Shown here: one piece after another, positions 9,037 to 18,310 of the stretch | Layout: each line of letters opens with the position of its first letter | Numbering within the stretch: the first letter of the stretch is position 1 | DNA from: Akkermansiaceae bacterium | GTDB taxonomy: Bacteria > Verrucomicrobiota > Verrucomicrobiia > Verrucomicrobiales > Akkermansiaceae | Assembly: GCA_026421245.1 (NCBI GenBank) | Contig: JAPKDJ010000027.1 | Location: forward strand, 1-48,624 | Length of the DNA: 48,624 bases | Direction of reading: 5' to 3' | Translations under genes and position numbers: made by a program | The notes under the pieces: generated by a model | Told to the model about the DNA's origin: nothing | The model's input: only the letters and a program-made list of their open reading frames with translations | Database searches by the model: none

Positions 9037-10203
9037 ATGAAACCCGCAAATTCTCTTCTCATTCTACTCACAGCCTTGGCTGTCGTCATCAACTCCGCAC
9101 AAACAACAAATGCCGACCTTGTTGTAAGTCAGGATCTTGGTGTTTTGGCAGCTGGCAGCATCACGGCCGTTAACGGCAACACGGCCACAGGAGCAAACAA
9201 TTGCGACACATATTTTGCGGAAGAAGAGTTCCAAACCTGGAGAAATGAAATCGTCTTCCAGTTCACGGTCAGGCAAACCGCGTGTATTCAAATAACCAGT
9301 GTTGCCCTCGGCGGCGACCCGGACACGTTCCTGCTTAACAGCCTTGGAACCGAAGTGAACGCCGCAGGGCTCCTTAATGCAACAGGGGTCCTAGCATTTG
9401 CGTTACATGATGATGACGTGCCTCAAAGCGAAAAACTTGCGATAGTGGAACCGGGAACCTACTATATCTCTGTCGACGCCTATGGAGAACTGGATGCCAT
9501 TTTTTTCTATAATCTGACCGTGAATGACGTGATCCTGCCGGTGGCATCATCAATCGGCGTAATCGCGGAGGCAGAGACACCGTTCACCATTGACACAATC
9601 GGCAACCTGATCGACACGGAAATTGCTGTTTTCAATGACAAGGGGGAACTGCAAGGCGAAAACGATGACGCTGCCTTCGCCGGTGACACTGTGCCGCCTG
9701 TCTACCAGAGCAGGATCGACTTCTTCGGACTTCCTGCTGGTAGCTATTATCTCGCCGTCGGTGCATGGGACACTCTCTGGAGCGGCTGTTTAGGAGCCGA
9801 TGGCAGTGGGGGTTCTGAGGGAGGGCCACTGGATATCAATCACGGCCCGACAATTCCGTTCATAACGGGCGAGGAACTACCAGTCCCAGCTGTAAACTCA
9901 ATTCGAGGGACACTTGAGGTGGGAGGCATACTCTGGTATTCCTTCGAGATCGGTAAAGTAATACCGCCCGAACCCGTTGCCCCCTTGCGCATCACCAATA
10001 TCACGCGCAATACAGACGGGGACATAATCATTACCTTCAACTCGGTAGTTGGAAGAGAATACGGAGTCGACATCAGCATCGACATGAACGAGTGGCAGGA
10101 ACTCACCGACGGATTGATCAGCGAAGCTAAAAGTACCATCTACACCCACACATCACCAGATCGTTCATCGCGCACCCTTTTCTACAGGATCCGCCAGCTG
10201 TGA
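9037..10203 (+). CDS. Secreted beta-sandwich protein with PPC-like domains and a PVC-type C-terminal domain
   Basis: 388 residues from ATG 9037; a longer frame from 8998 is rejected because the signal peptide (MKPANSLLILLTALAVV) begins at 9037. Two repeated blocks resemble pre-peptidase C-terminal (PPC) domains: DPDTFLLNSLGTEVN with PGTYYISVDAYG, and DTEIAVFNDKGELQGENDD with LPAGSYYLAVGAW. The last about 70 residues (ITNITRNTDGDIIITF, ending LFYRIRQL) resemble a C-terminal module common on verrucomicrobial secreted proteins; the relic at 13308 ends similarly (CFYRVKV). No catalytic motif is visible, so it is probably adhesive or structural. A repeat copy lies 160 bp downstream. Confidence 0.75.
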   Translation: MKPANSLLILLTALAVVINSAQTTNADLVVSQDLGVLAAGSITAVNGNTATGANNCDTYFAEEEFQTWRNEIVFQFTVRQTACIQITSVALGGDPDTFLLNSLGTEVNAAGLLNATGVLAFALHDDDVPQSEKLAIVEPGTYYISVDAYGELDAIFFYNLTVNDVILPVASSIGVIAEAETPFTIDTIGNLIDTEIAVFNDKGELQGENDDAAFAGDTVPPVYQSRIDFFGLPAGSYYLAVGAWDTLWSGCLGADGSGGSEGGPLDINHGPTIPFITGEELPVPAVNSIRGTLEVGGILWYSFEIGKVIPPEPVAPLRITNITRNTDGDIIITFNSVVGREYGVDISIDMNEWQELTDGLISEAKSTIYTHTSPDRSSRTLFYRIRQL

Positions 10204-10633
10204 GTAATTCCTCTGGAGTAGCCTGAGCAGGCAAAAAGGATCCCTCCGGCTGAGGCGCATGCCAACTCACCCAAGTGAGTATGGAGTCTGTTGCAAGTGC
10301 CGGCTTAAAAAACCGCCACCGCAGGGCACGTATTGTTGCAGAAGGCTCATCATCCCCCTCCTTTCTCCCCCTCCGCTCCAAAGACGGCTTCAAGGCCCTC
10401 CCGCCAAAAGAAAATTCCTAGCAGTCAGTAAGGGAGGCTTTTTAGGGAAATCAACGTGGAGCCGGATGGTTTAGCCGATGCTGGCTTTGTGCTGCCGTCT
10501 ATTTGAAGAGAAAACAGTTGCCACTTTGTTGCCACTTCTGCCTGCATTTGAGTGCATCTAAAGGGCAATGACACTGAAGCCCCCTTGGGGGAGAACTCGA
10601 GAAATTCACCCTAACACCTTACAAGAGAATAAG
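10204..10633. other. 430-bp region with no intact gene
   Basis: Contains dispersed repeat copy 4 (10360-10422), a tandem duplication of GTTGCCACTT (10517-10526 and 10528-10537), and a short palindrome CCCCCTTGGGGG near 10580-10591 in the region downstream of tRNA-Leu. No T-run follows the palindrome, so I do not call it a terminator. Confidence 0.6.
10360..10422 (+). repeat. Dispersed repeat, copy 4
   Basis: CCTTTCTCCCCCTCC leader, AAAGACGGCTTCAAGGCCCT core and AAAATTCCTAGC end. Same strand as the other three copies. Confidence 0.85.
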
Positions 10634-10715
10634 TACCGGCGATGGGAATCGAACCCATACTTCCGAAGAAACGCGATTTTGAATCGCGCGCGTCTACCAA
10701 TTCCGCCACGCCGGC
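10634..10715 (-). tRNA. tRNA-Leu (anticodon CAA)
   Basis: 82 nt on the minus strand. The acceptor arms GCCGGCG and CGCCGGT pair (first pair G-U) with discriminator A73. The anticodon stem CGCGA/TCGCG encloses loop TTCAAAA, giving CAA, which reads UUG. A long class II variable arm (TTTCTTCGGAAG) and a T arm ATGGG-TTCGATT-CCCAT confirm leucine type. CCA is not encoded. Confidence 0.95.
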
Positions 10716-10789
10716 TTATTCTCTTGGAGAGCGCGCGAAGTTTTCATTTTTCACGAGGGGCTGTCAAGCACGCCACGCAATGGAACTGA

Positions 10790-11602
10790 CTAAAATCCCA
10801 CGACCGTAATCTTTCCTTGAACACACTTTGCTTCGATCTCCTCAAGTCCGAGAAACAGAGTCTTTCCAGCCTCGACCGCAATTGTCCCGACTCCAGCTTC
10901 CCGACAGCTCTCGATGGTTTTCGGCCCAATCACAGGGACATCAAAACGCATGTCCTGCTTGGGCTTTGAAACCTTGACTAACGTGACATTCGTCCCTTTG
11001 CCAAGCTTCCCTCCCCGCTTGATGCATTCGTCGGTTCCCTCGAAAGCCTCGACCGCCAAAACTGTCCCTCGCCGCACCACGATACTTTGTCCAATATCCA
11101 AGGCGCTGGTTTTCTTCACAATCCGTTGACCGAATCGCACATCCTCCCAATCGCGTTCCTTCAACGGCGGACCAAACAGATGCCCCTCTCCTGCCAATTG
11201 GTCCTCCAAAAAGGTCGTCGCGGGCAGCAGGGTGATCTCGTCTTTAGCCAACTCATCCGCAATGGCTCCAAAAAGACTCTCCGCATTTCGCTCTTTAACA
11301 CCGTGCAGCACTTTCAAGGTTCTCAGATCAGGCCAGAGGTCGAAAAGATTTCGCGGAGCAATCTGCCCGACCATAATGGCCTCAAATGCTCCTTGCTTGC
11401 GAAAAAACTTAATCACGCTCCCCAGTTGCCCAACGCGGAACCACTTAATGGCATCTACTTCCTCCTCAAGCTCCTCTTTCGTTTCGCCTTTGAACGCCGC
11501 CACCACCAGCCTTATGCCCCGTTTCCTGGCGGCCCGAACAAAGGTCTCAGGATAAATCCCGTTTCCCGCAATCACTCCGATTGTCCGTTGCTCATCATTC
11601 AC
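10790..11602 (-). CDS. lpxI: UDP-2,3-diacylglucosamine pyrophosphatase LpxI
   Basis: 270 residues, typical of LpxI. I chose GTG at 11602 because AAGGTGG precedes it by 4 nt and the family's N-terminal IGVIAGNGIYPETF starts at once; the frame is open to 11644. Family blocks are present throughout: VGQIAPRNLFDLWPDL, the FLEDQLAGEGHLFGPP region, ALDIGQSIVVRRGTVLAVEA, then MRFDVPVIGPKTIESCREAG. LpxI cleaves UDP-2,3-diacylglucosamine to lipid X and UMP at the cytoplasmic face of the inner membrane, the fourth step of lipid A synthesis, replacing LpxH in many phyla. Divergent from floA with 77 bp between starts. No other lipid A gene adjoins. Confidence 0.93.
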   Translation of the reverse strand: MNDEQRTIGVIAGNGIYPETFVRAARKRGIRLVVAAFKGETKEELEEEVDAIKWFRVGQLGSVIKFFRKQGAFEAIMVGQIAPRNLFDLWPDLRTLKVLHGVKERNAESLFGAIADELAKDEITLLPATTFLEDQLAGEGHLFGPPLKERDWEDVRFGQRIVKKTSALDIGQSIVVRRGTVLAVEAFEGTDECIKRGGKLGKGTNVTLVKVSKPKQDMRFDVPVIGPKTIESCREAGVGTIAVEAGKTLFLGLEEIEAKCVQGKITVVGF

Positions 11603-11679
11603 GAATCCACCTTCAATATTTGCGACGCAAAATTCAAACTTCAAATTGCATGATCCAAATTCCTAGCTAACATCCCAAC

Positions 11680-12708
11680 ATGCTCGCAGAAATACAGTTT
11701 GCAGTCCCCCTCGCTATTGTCGGATTTATCATTCTGATGGTTGTCGGCTTGATCTTTATCAATTTCTTTGGCCTTTGGATTCAGGCCAAGGCAGCAGGAG
11801 CCCCAGTCAGTCTCATCAATCTTGTCATGATGCGCTTCCGGAAAGTTCATCCCGGCACCATTATAAACAGTAAGATTACTGCGGCCAAAGCAGGATTAGA
11901 CTACGAAACCAATGACTTGGAGGCTCACTACCTCGCAGGTGGTGATATTATCAACGTTGTTCTGGCTCTCGTTGCCGCGGATAAAGCAGGCATTTCCCTT
12001 TGTTTCAAGAGGGCTTGCGCGATCGATCTCGCCACAAAGGATACCGGAAAAACCGTTCTTGATGCCGTTCGGACCTCAATTAACCCGAAGGTGATTGATT
12101 GCCCGAATCCAATCGGCGGCATCACCAAAATCACCGCCGTTGCAAAGGATGGGATTGGCGTCAATGTCCGAGCTCGTGTCACTGTCCGCACGAATCTTGA
12201 TCGCTTCGTCGGCGGTGCAACCGAAGAAACCATCATCGCTCGTGTCGGTGAGGGCATAGTCACCTCAGTAGGTTCCGCCGCTTCCTACAAGCAAGTGCTT
12301 GAAAATCCCGATTCTATTTCGCGCCTTGTCCTCGAAAAAGGGGTCGATGAAGCTACCGCCTTCTCCATTCTCTCGATCGACATTGCAGATGTCGACGTCG
12401 CCGATAATGTTGGAGCGCGGCTTCAGACAGAGCAAGCCGAAGCCGATAAACAAGTCGCACAGGCCAAAGCCGAAATGCGCCGTGCCGCCGCTGTTGCCTC
12501 TGAGCAGGAAATGGCTGCCCGCACCCAGGAAATGCGCGCCAAGGTGGTCGAAGCTGAGGCGACCGTTCCATTGGCCATCGCTGAGGCCTTCCGAAATGGC
12601 AATCTCGGTGTCATGGACTACGCCAAGTATGAGAACGTCGTTGCCGACACCAAAATGCGTGATTCAATCGGCGAAGAAGCTCCTGACCAATCGTCCGAGC
12701 CGTCATGA
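11680..12708 (+). CDS. floA: Flotillin-like protein FloA (SPFH family, UPF0365)
   Basis: 342 residues, the usual FloA length. One N-terminal membrane segment (about 8-34, [21 protein letters not shown]) is followed by a cytoplasmic SPFH domain ([36 protein letters not shown]) and an Ala/Glu-rich coiled coil (about 245-305, [20 protein letters not shown]). FloA scaffolds membrane microdomains in Bacillus and relatives. Its stop codon overlaps the ATG of the next gene, so the two are co-translated. Confidence 0.95.
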   Translation: MLAEIQFAVPLAIVGFIILMVVGLIFINFFGLWIQAKAAGAPVSLINLVMMRFRKVHPGTIINSKITAAKAGLDYETNDLEAHYLAGGDIINVVLALVAADKAGISLCFKRACAIDLATKDTGKTVLDAVRTSINPKVIDCPNPIGGITKITAVAKDGIGVNVRARVTVRTNLDRFVGGATEETIIARVGEGIVTSVGSAASYKQVLENPDSISRLVLEKGVDEATAFSILSIDIADVDVADNVGARLQTEQAEADKQVAQAKAEMRRAAAVASEQEMAARTQEMRAKVVEAEATVPLAIAEAFRNGNLGVMDYAKYENVVADTKMRDSIGEEAPDQSSEPS

Positions 12709-13199
12709 TTTTTGCGGCTCTGCCCATCGATCCACAGGCGATTATTATCTTTATCGCGGTAATCTTTGCCGCGGTAAAGGCCCTGATTGAGCGCGGCCAA
12801 AAGAACAAGGAGGCATCTCCGGCTCCGCTTGTTGAAGACGAGGAGGGGGAGATCGATCCTTACGAATCCTACGAATCTGAACTTCAGAGGCAACGTGAAG
12901 AAATGGGAATCCCCCCCCCGCTCCCCGTTCGATCACAAGCCCCTCAACTTGCTCCCACACCAAAGGTCTCCATCATTCCAGCTGCGGTCAAACCAGCACG
13001 TCACAAGTTGAGCAGAGAAGAGAAGGCCGCTCTCGAAAATCTGAGGCTTCCTTCCCGCCGCGCCCGGAAGGAGTCCATAATTTCAACAAAAGCCCGGGTT
13101 AAAGCACACTTGTCCAGCCCAACAGCGGCGCGAGAAGCCCTCCTCCTAGCCGAGGTCTTTGGACCACCGAAGGCTCTCAAAACAGACGTGCGGTTTTAA
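12705..13199 (+). CDS. Small membrane-anchored protein partnered with FloA
   Basis: 164 residues, start overlapping the floA stop (ATGA). One N-terminal membrane helix (about 11-25, [16 protein letters not shown]) is followed by a charged, proline-rich low-complexity region and a short C-terminal motif [18 protein letters not shown] recall similar -EILGPP-A-L endings on small proteins in PVC bacteria, without known function. The gene position suggests it binds FloA or its microdomain clients. A C9 run (12911-12919) within the frame could slip; a one-base change would remove the C-terminal half. Confidence 0.75.
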   Translation: MIFAALPIDPQAIIIFIAVIFAAVKALIERGQKNKEASPAPLVEDEEGEIDPYESYESELQRQREEMGIPPPLPVRSQAPQLAPTPKVSIIPAAVKPARHKLSREEKAALENLRLPSRRARKESIISTKARVKAHLSSPTAAREALLLAEVFGPPKALKTDVRF

Positions 13200-13307
13200 G
13201 GGGCTTTGTCGAGTTAGAATACAAACAAACCGAATGATTCAACGGGAGTTTTTCGTTCATGGCTAAGCCATCTTTTTCAAAGGCGATCTCCAGAAAATCA
13301 AAGACAA

Positions 13308-13885
13308 CTATCTTCCAATAATTACCACTTTGACTCGATAGAAACATCGGCCCGAAGGAACATCGCCCACCCGGCGCCAGACATCATACCGCTCTGCTCC
13401 GGTGGTCACACTCACTGTTCGCTCCATAGATTCACTCGGCCAATGCTGCAAATCCCGGGTCCACTGCACCTCGACCAAGGCATCGTCAGCCCCAAGACGA
13501 TGGCAAACATCAAATCCACCAGAACTCCCCAGTTCGAATGATTTAAGAGCATAGCCCAGCGGATCTTCACTATCGGCAAAGTCGATGTGATCCGATTCTC
13601 CGGGATTGCCTCTTTCGGCAACACTGGGCCGCCACGAATTGGGAGAGGTCTGAATTCCTCCCCGGTAGATTCGACTTCGGCCAAGGCCATCCGCACTTCC
13701 CGGCCAAGGAGCGGAATCACCGTAGCTCACGGTCCACAAAACACCCCTGCCCTGGGATTCGAGCGAGAACACATCCCCCCATTCCCCCAAGCCCCGTCAT
13801 AATCACCTCCCATTATCAAATCTGGATAAGCAGCCGAAAATGAGATTCCATTGATTTGCTCGCGATTCCCTTCCTGAAGGTTTCT
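13308..13885 (-). pseudogene. Frameshifted relic of a secreted lamin-tail-domain protein
   Basis: Two consecutive frames encode one protein-like sequence. Frame A runs from just after a TGA at 13886-13888 with INGISFSAAYPDL then GGDYDGAWGNG. At the homopolymer G6 at 13775-13780 it must shift to frame B, which continues GDVFSLESQGRGVLW, VSYGDSAPWPGSADGLG and NSWRPSVAERGNPG, the pattern of lamin-tail-type (LTD) domains on verrucomicrobial exoproteins. The end (WTRDLQHW and RCFYRVKV) is the common C-terminal module. No start codon or signal peptide remains, so the 5' part is lost. One extra or missing G in the assembly could explain the frameshift but not the missing N-terminus. Confidence 0.65.
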
Positions 13886-13997
13886 TCAAATTCGAATCGA
13901 CCGTGGATTCTGGCTAATCGAACGAATCAAGGACTGAAAGCCGACAGGACAAAACTCGCCCGGCTCACCCCGGACGCGCGTTTTGATTTGGGCCGGG

Positions 13998-16553
13998 TTA
14001 TTTTTCAAAGCTGAGCCCCCCTTCGGAGACTCTCACTGTGATTTCATCACCTTCGACAAACTCCCCTTCAAGGAGAGAAAGACTCAGCGGATCAAGTAGA
14101 TGATGTTGAATGGCTCTCTTAAGCGGACGCGCACCATAGACCGGGTCGTAGCCTTGGTTTCCGATGAACTCCACGGCCTCCTCACTGAGCTTCAGAAGCA
14201 AGCCTTGCTTTGCAAGCCGGCCCTTCACCCGATCAAGTTGCAAGACCACAATTTTCGCCAACTCGGCGCGATCCAAGCGATCAAAGATCACGGTCTCATC
14301 GATCCGATTCAGAAACTCGGGTCGAAAATGTCCACGCAAGGCCTCCCTTACTTTCACCTCCCTTTGCTCAGAGTTTGATTCATCGATGATGTGCTGACTT
14401 CCGATGTTTGAAGTCATGATCAGCACCGTGTTTCTAAAGTCCACTGTTCGGCCCTGACCATCAGTAATTCGCCCATCGTCCAAAACCTGAAGAAGCACGT
14501 TAAAGACATCCGGATGGGCCTTTTCGATCTCGTCGAACAAAACGACAGAGTACGGTTTGCGTCGTACGTGTTCGCTTAGCTGGCCACCTTGCTCGTATCC
14601 CACGTAGCCCGGAGGTGCTCCAATGAGCCGGGAAACGGCGTGCTTTTCCATGTATTCCGACATGTCAATTCGAACCATCGCCCCGTCGTCGTCAAAGAGA
14701 AACTCAGCGAGGGCTTTGGAAAGCTCCGTCTTTCCGACACCGGTTGGCCCTAGGAAGAGGAAAGAACCAATCGGCCGGTTCTCATCCTGCAAGCCCGCCC
14801 GCGCGCGGCGCACGGCATTGGAAACGGCAGCGACAGCCTGACGCTGGCCAATCACTCTGGCCCCAAGTCGTTTCTCCATTTTGACGAGCTTGGCGCGCTC
14901 GCCCTCCTGAAGCCGACTCACCGGAATACCGGTCCAGGTGGCCACGACCTTAGCAATATCATCTTCGGTCACATCCTCGCGAAGAAGTCTTGAAGAATCC
15001 TGGTGACCCTCCAGATCCATGAGCGCCTGCTCGGCCTCTGGGAGTCTCCCGTAAGTGATCTCAGACGCCCGCCCAAGATTGCCTAGTCTTTGGGCCTGCT
15101 CGGCTTCGGTGCGAAGGGTATCGATTTCTTCCTGCAAAGAGCGGATCTCATCAAGGCCCTCCTTCTCCTTCCGCCATTGCGCCATCAGTCCTGCCGATTC
15201 CTCTTTCAAGTTGGCCATTTCCTCCTGCACCGTTTCGAGCCTTTTGCGGGAACCTTCATCAGTTTCTTTTTCCAGAGCCTGCCGCTCCATCTCAAGCTGC
15301 ATCACCTGACGCTCGAGCTGATCGATTTCGGTCGGAAGGGAATCGAGCTCGATTTTTAAACGCGAAGCTGCTTCGTCAATCAGGTCCACCGCCTTGTCTG
15401 GCAGGAAACGATCCGAGATATAGCGATCACTGAGGGCCGCCGCAGCCAAAATGGCGCTGTCCTTGATTCTGACTCCGTGATGCACCTCGTAGCGATCCTT
15501 GAGACCGCGGAGAATGGCCACCGTATCCTCGACGCTCGGCTCGCCAACCTTGATCGGCTGAAACCGGCGCTCAAGAGCAGCGTCCTTTTCGACATACTTC
15601 CGATATTCATCGAGGGTGGTCGCTCCAATTGTACTCAACTCGCCACGTGCCAGCTGGGGTTTGAGTAGGTTGGCCGCATCAACTGCACCTTCACTCGCCC
15701 CCGCCCCCACGATGGTATGAAGTTCGTCGATGAAGAGAATGATCTCCCCGTCCGAGTCCGTCACCTCTTTGAGGAATGCCTTCAATCTGTCTTCAAATTC
15801 GCCACGATACTTGGCACCCGCGATCATCCCACCAAGATCGAGTGCGATGAGACGCTTGTTCTTCATCGAATCAGGAACATCACCGCTCACGATTCGGCGG
15901 GCCAGTCCCTCCACGATGGCGGTCTTACCCACTCCGGGTTCCCCGATAAGAACGGGGTTGTTTTTTGTCCTCCTGGAAAGCACCTGAAGAACCCGGCGAA
16001 TTTCCTCATCACGGCCAATGACTGGGTCAATTTTTCCCTCCCGCGCCCTTGCGGTCAAATCCTGGCCATATTTTTCAAGAGTCTGGTATTTCCCTTCGGG
16101 ATCCTTATCAGTCACTTTCTGCGAGCCGCGAATCTCCTTCAACGATTCCTCAAATTTTTTGGACGTGATTCCGGCATCAACAAGCAACTTTCCAGCGGGC
16201 GAATCATCTTTTAAAATACCCAGCACAGCATGCTCAACACTCATAAAGTCATCGCCCATTTTCTCCCGAATCTTATCAGCCAGATCGAGAGCACTCCGAA
16301 GTCCGTAACTCATTTGTGGCTGTGACCCAGCCCCTTGAACCCGGGGCTCTGCCTCAAGCGCCGAGGCAAGCGAAGCCTTCAGCGACGTTGGGTCGCCACC
16401 TATCTTCTCCACCAATGGAATCATAATCCCCCCTTCCTGCTGAAGAAGAGCCAGCAATAAATGCGTAATCCGGAGCTCGGGATGAGCCGACCGCAGAGCC
16501 AGCTGCTGCGCGCTTTGGAGAGCTTCCTGTAGTTTTGTCGTAAGTTTGCTCAT
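13998..16553 (-). CDS. clpB: ATP-dependent disaggregase ClpB
   Basis: 851 residues, normal for ClpB. Clp-N repeats occupy about 1-145. The first AAA+ module has Walker [16 protein letters not shown] and Walker [15 protein letters not shown] middle coiled-coil (about 410-530, [19 protein letters not shown]), the ClpB-specific M domain, marks it as ClpB rather than ClpA/ClpC. The second module has [18 protein letters not shown] and [16 protein letters not shown]. It threads aggregated proteins with DnaK. No CIRCE operator is visible upstream of its start. Confidence 0.97.
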   Translation of the reverse strand: MSKLTTKLQEALQSAQQLALRSAHPELRITHLLLALLQQEGGIMIPLVEKIGGDPTSLKASLASALEAEPRVQGAGSQPQMSYGLRSALDLADKIREKMGDDFMSVEHAVLGILKDDSPAGKLLVDAGITSKKFEESLKEIRGSQKVTDKDPEGKYQTLEKYGQDLTARAREGKIDPVIGRDEEIRRVLQVLSRRTKNNPVLIGEPGVGKTAIVEGLARRIVSGDVPDSMKNKRLIALDLGGMIAGAKYRGEFEDRLKAFLKEVTDSDGEIILFIDELHTIVGAGASEGAVDAANLLKPQLARGELSTIGATTLDEYRKYVEKDAALERRFQPIKVGEPSVEDTVAILRGLKDRYEVHHGVRIKDSAILAAAALSDRYISDRFLPDKAVDLIDEAASRLKIELDSLPTEIDQLERQVMQLEMERQALEKETDEGSRKRLETVQEEMANLKEESAGLMAQWRKEKEGLDEIRSLQEEIDTLRTEAEQAQRLGNLGRASEITYGRLPEAEQALMDLEGHQDSSRLLREDVTEDDIAKVVATWTGIPVSRLQEGERAKLVKMEKRLGARVIGQRQAVAAVSNAVRRARAGLQDENRPIGSFLFLGPTGVGKTELSKALAEFLFDDDGAMVRIDMSEYMEKHAVSRLIGAPPGYVGYEQGGQLSEHVRRKPYSVVLFDEIEKAHPDVFNVLLQVLDDGRITDGQGRTVDFRNTVLIMTSNIGSQHIIDESNSEQREVKVREALRGHFRPEFLNRIDETVIFDRLDRAELAKIVVLQLDRVKGRLAKQGLLLKLSEEAVEFIGNQGYDPVYGARPLKRAIQHHLLDPLSLSLLEGEFVEGDEITVRVSEGGLSFEK

Positions 16554-16654
16554 CGTGGTTATCTGTTAAACGTATCCTATCAATCTTTCGTTCGCTAAAG
16601 TTCAGAGGAATTCAAGGGCCGCTCTAGAAGAGCATCCCCATCCTCTCCCTAAAG

Positions 16655-18310
16655 ATGCCAAGCAACTTTTCTCGCGCAATGGGGTTTCTTAAACTAGATT
16701 ATCCTAAAATGTCACCCCGGATTCTTATTGCAACCCTCGCCCTCGTCATCGGCCTCCTCTTGAGTTGGCTCCTCATGAGCACCCCGAATGAGGATTCTTC
16801 GAAAAAAGAACCTTCCAAGGTCGTAATCCAAATTTTCGATCCGGTCCCTCCAAACCCGACAAGCGACAGAAAACTCCGGCAGCCTTCCGGCCGGAACCCT
16901 GAATTCGATCCAAATGCTATCCCAAATGAACGCATTATAACCTTCGCCAATGAAGAGGCCTATCGACGATTCCTCGAAAAACTCGCGAATTCCAAGATTC
17001 GTAACCTTGGCCAAATCGACACCCTCCGCGCCGTGCGATTAGGGTTCGACAACCTTTCGGACTTCGACGGACTCGGCCTTGAGAATGCTCAATTCAACTA
17101 TCCCGTGATCGTCCCGGAGCTCCGTGAGGTGGCGCCGCAATCTGGCATTGTGGGCTTCAACAATAGTGCCCTGGAGTTCCTCGGAATTACCGTAGATAAT
17201 TCCGAATGGGGGCGTGGAGTAAAAATCGCCATCATCGACACTGGCATCCTTCCGCATATTGCACTTAGCGACAAGATTCGTCACATCAACCTTATTGAAC
17301 TACCAGAAGGAGTGGAGGCAAACAGCCATGGAACCTCCGTTGCCTCACTGATCGCGGGAATGCACCCCAATATGAAGGGAGTCGCGCCTGCCGCAGATCT
17401 CATTTCAGTTCGAGTGGCCGACGAAACCGGATACTCGAGCTCGTTTCTTCTCGCTCAGGGAATCATCGAAGCTTCGAACGCCGGGGCTCAGTTGATTAAT
17501 ATTTCCCTTGGATCTGAGGGAGACAGCCCCTTGGTTCGACAAGCCGTAGATTACGCCACAGAACGCGGAGCGGTCATCTTCGCCTCATCCGGAAATGAAG
17601 GTTCCGAAAACGCCGCCTATCCCGCCGGAGATCCGGACGTCTTTTCGGTCGGTGCAGTCGACGCCCTAGGACAACATTTAAACTTCTCAAACTCGGATAG
17701 CGATCTCGCCTTCACGGCACCTGGCCTTGAAATCCAAGCGGCCTTTCCCGGTGATAACGTCACCTCCTTTACCGGGACTTCAGGTTCGGTTGCTTTTCCG
17801 GTTGGAGCCGTGGCTGCAATCATGTCGGAGAGCCCCACCCCCATCACCGCTCAGATGGCGACTGAAATCCTGAGAACCTACACCAATGAAGCAGGAGCTC
17901 CGGGTTTAGATTCTCAGTATGGACTTGGAATGATTGATGTTGGTCGCGCGATGCAACGGGATACTCCGGGAATCGAAGACCTCGCCGTCGCTTCCCAAAT
18001 CTATCTCTTCCCGACCGAGGATGACCGCTCATCCGGACTGCAGGTCAGTATTGAAAATCGAGGGACCGAACCCCTCTATCAATCCACCGTAACCATTGGC
18101 ATCGCGGGAGATCAATACCCGGTCACGATCCAGTCTCTGCAACCAAATGAACGCAAGGTCATCACCATCCCCTCTGGTCTTGGACTCCTCATGGAAGAAG
18201 GAAAGCTGACCGTGAAAAGCGAAGTCAATCTCTCGAACGGAAATCGCGATGCCAAGCCCGCCAATGATTCTCGTAACGAAGTGATCACTGTCCCAGAAAA
18301 TGGTCCCTAA
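16655..18310 (+). CDS. Membrane-anchored subtilisin-like serine protease (S8)
   Basis: 551 residues from 16655; an in-frame ATG at 16709 (MSPRILIATLALVIG) is an equally good start, as neither has an SD. A hydrophobic segment (about 22-42) is a signal anchor or signal peptide. A propeptide-like region follows (ITFANEEAYRRFLEKL). The catalytic triad is visible: Asp195 (AIIDTG), His225 (SHGTSVASLIAG) and Ser376 (FTGTSGSVAFP), with the oxyanion Asn in ASSGNEGS. The residues after Ser are GSVA rather than the usual MAxP. The C-terminal about 110 residues form a CARDB-like beta domain (VSIENRGTEPLYQSTV). It overlaps the next peptidase gene by 11 nt, so the pair is probably co-expressed in the periplasm. 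Confidence 0.9.
   Translation: MPSNFSRAMGFLKLDYPKMSPRILIATLALVIGLLLSWLLMSTPNEDSSKKEPSKVVIQIFDPVPPNPTSDRKLRQPSGRNPEFDPNAIPNERIITFANEEAYRRFLEKLANSKIRNLGQIDTLRAVRLGFDNLSDFDGLGLENAQFNYPVIVPELREVAPQSGIVGFNNSALEFLGITVDNSEWGRGVKIAIIDTGILPHIALSDKIRHINLIELPEGVEANSHGTSVASLIAGMHPNMKGVAPAADLISVRVADETGYSSSFLLAQGIIEASNAGAQLINISLGSEGDSPLVRQAVDYATERGAVIFASSGNEGSENAAYPAGDPDVFSVGAVDALGQHLNFSNSDSDLAFTAPGLEIQAAFPGDNVTSFTGTSGSVAFPVGAVAAIMSESPTPITAQMATEILRTYTNEAGAPGLDSQYGLGMIDVGRAMQRDTPGIEDLAVASQIYLFPTEDDRSSGLQVSIENRGTEPLYQSTVTIGIAGDQYPVTIQSLQPNERKVITIPSGLGLLMEEGKLTVKSEVNLSNGNRDAKPANDSRNEVITVPENGP

Noticed and set aside
10580-10591. Palindrome CCCCCTTGGGGG as terminator of tRNA-Leu
   Set aside because: No T-run after it on the minus strand.
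10568-10789. 73-codon frame over tRNA-Leu
   Set aside because: It reads the tRNA in antisense (RRWESNPYF); this is a well-known false protein.
13250-13285. ATGGCTAAGCCAT followed by T5 near 13260
   Set aside because: Stem of only four pairs with a workable loop; too weak to call a terminator.
16554-16654. CIRCE or sigma-32 promoter before clpB
   Set aside because: A CTTGAA element is present but no matching -10 at the right distance, and no CIRCE inverted repeat.
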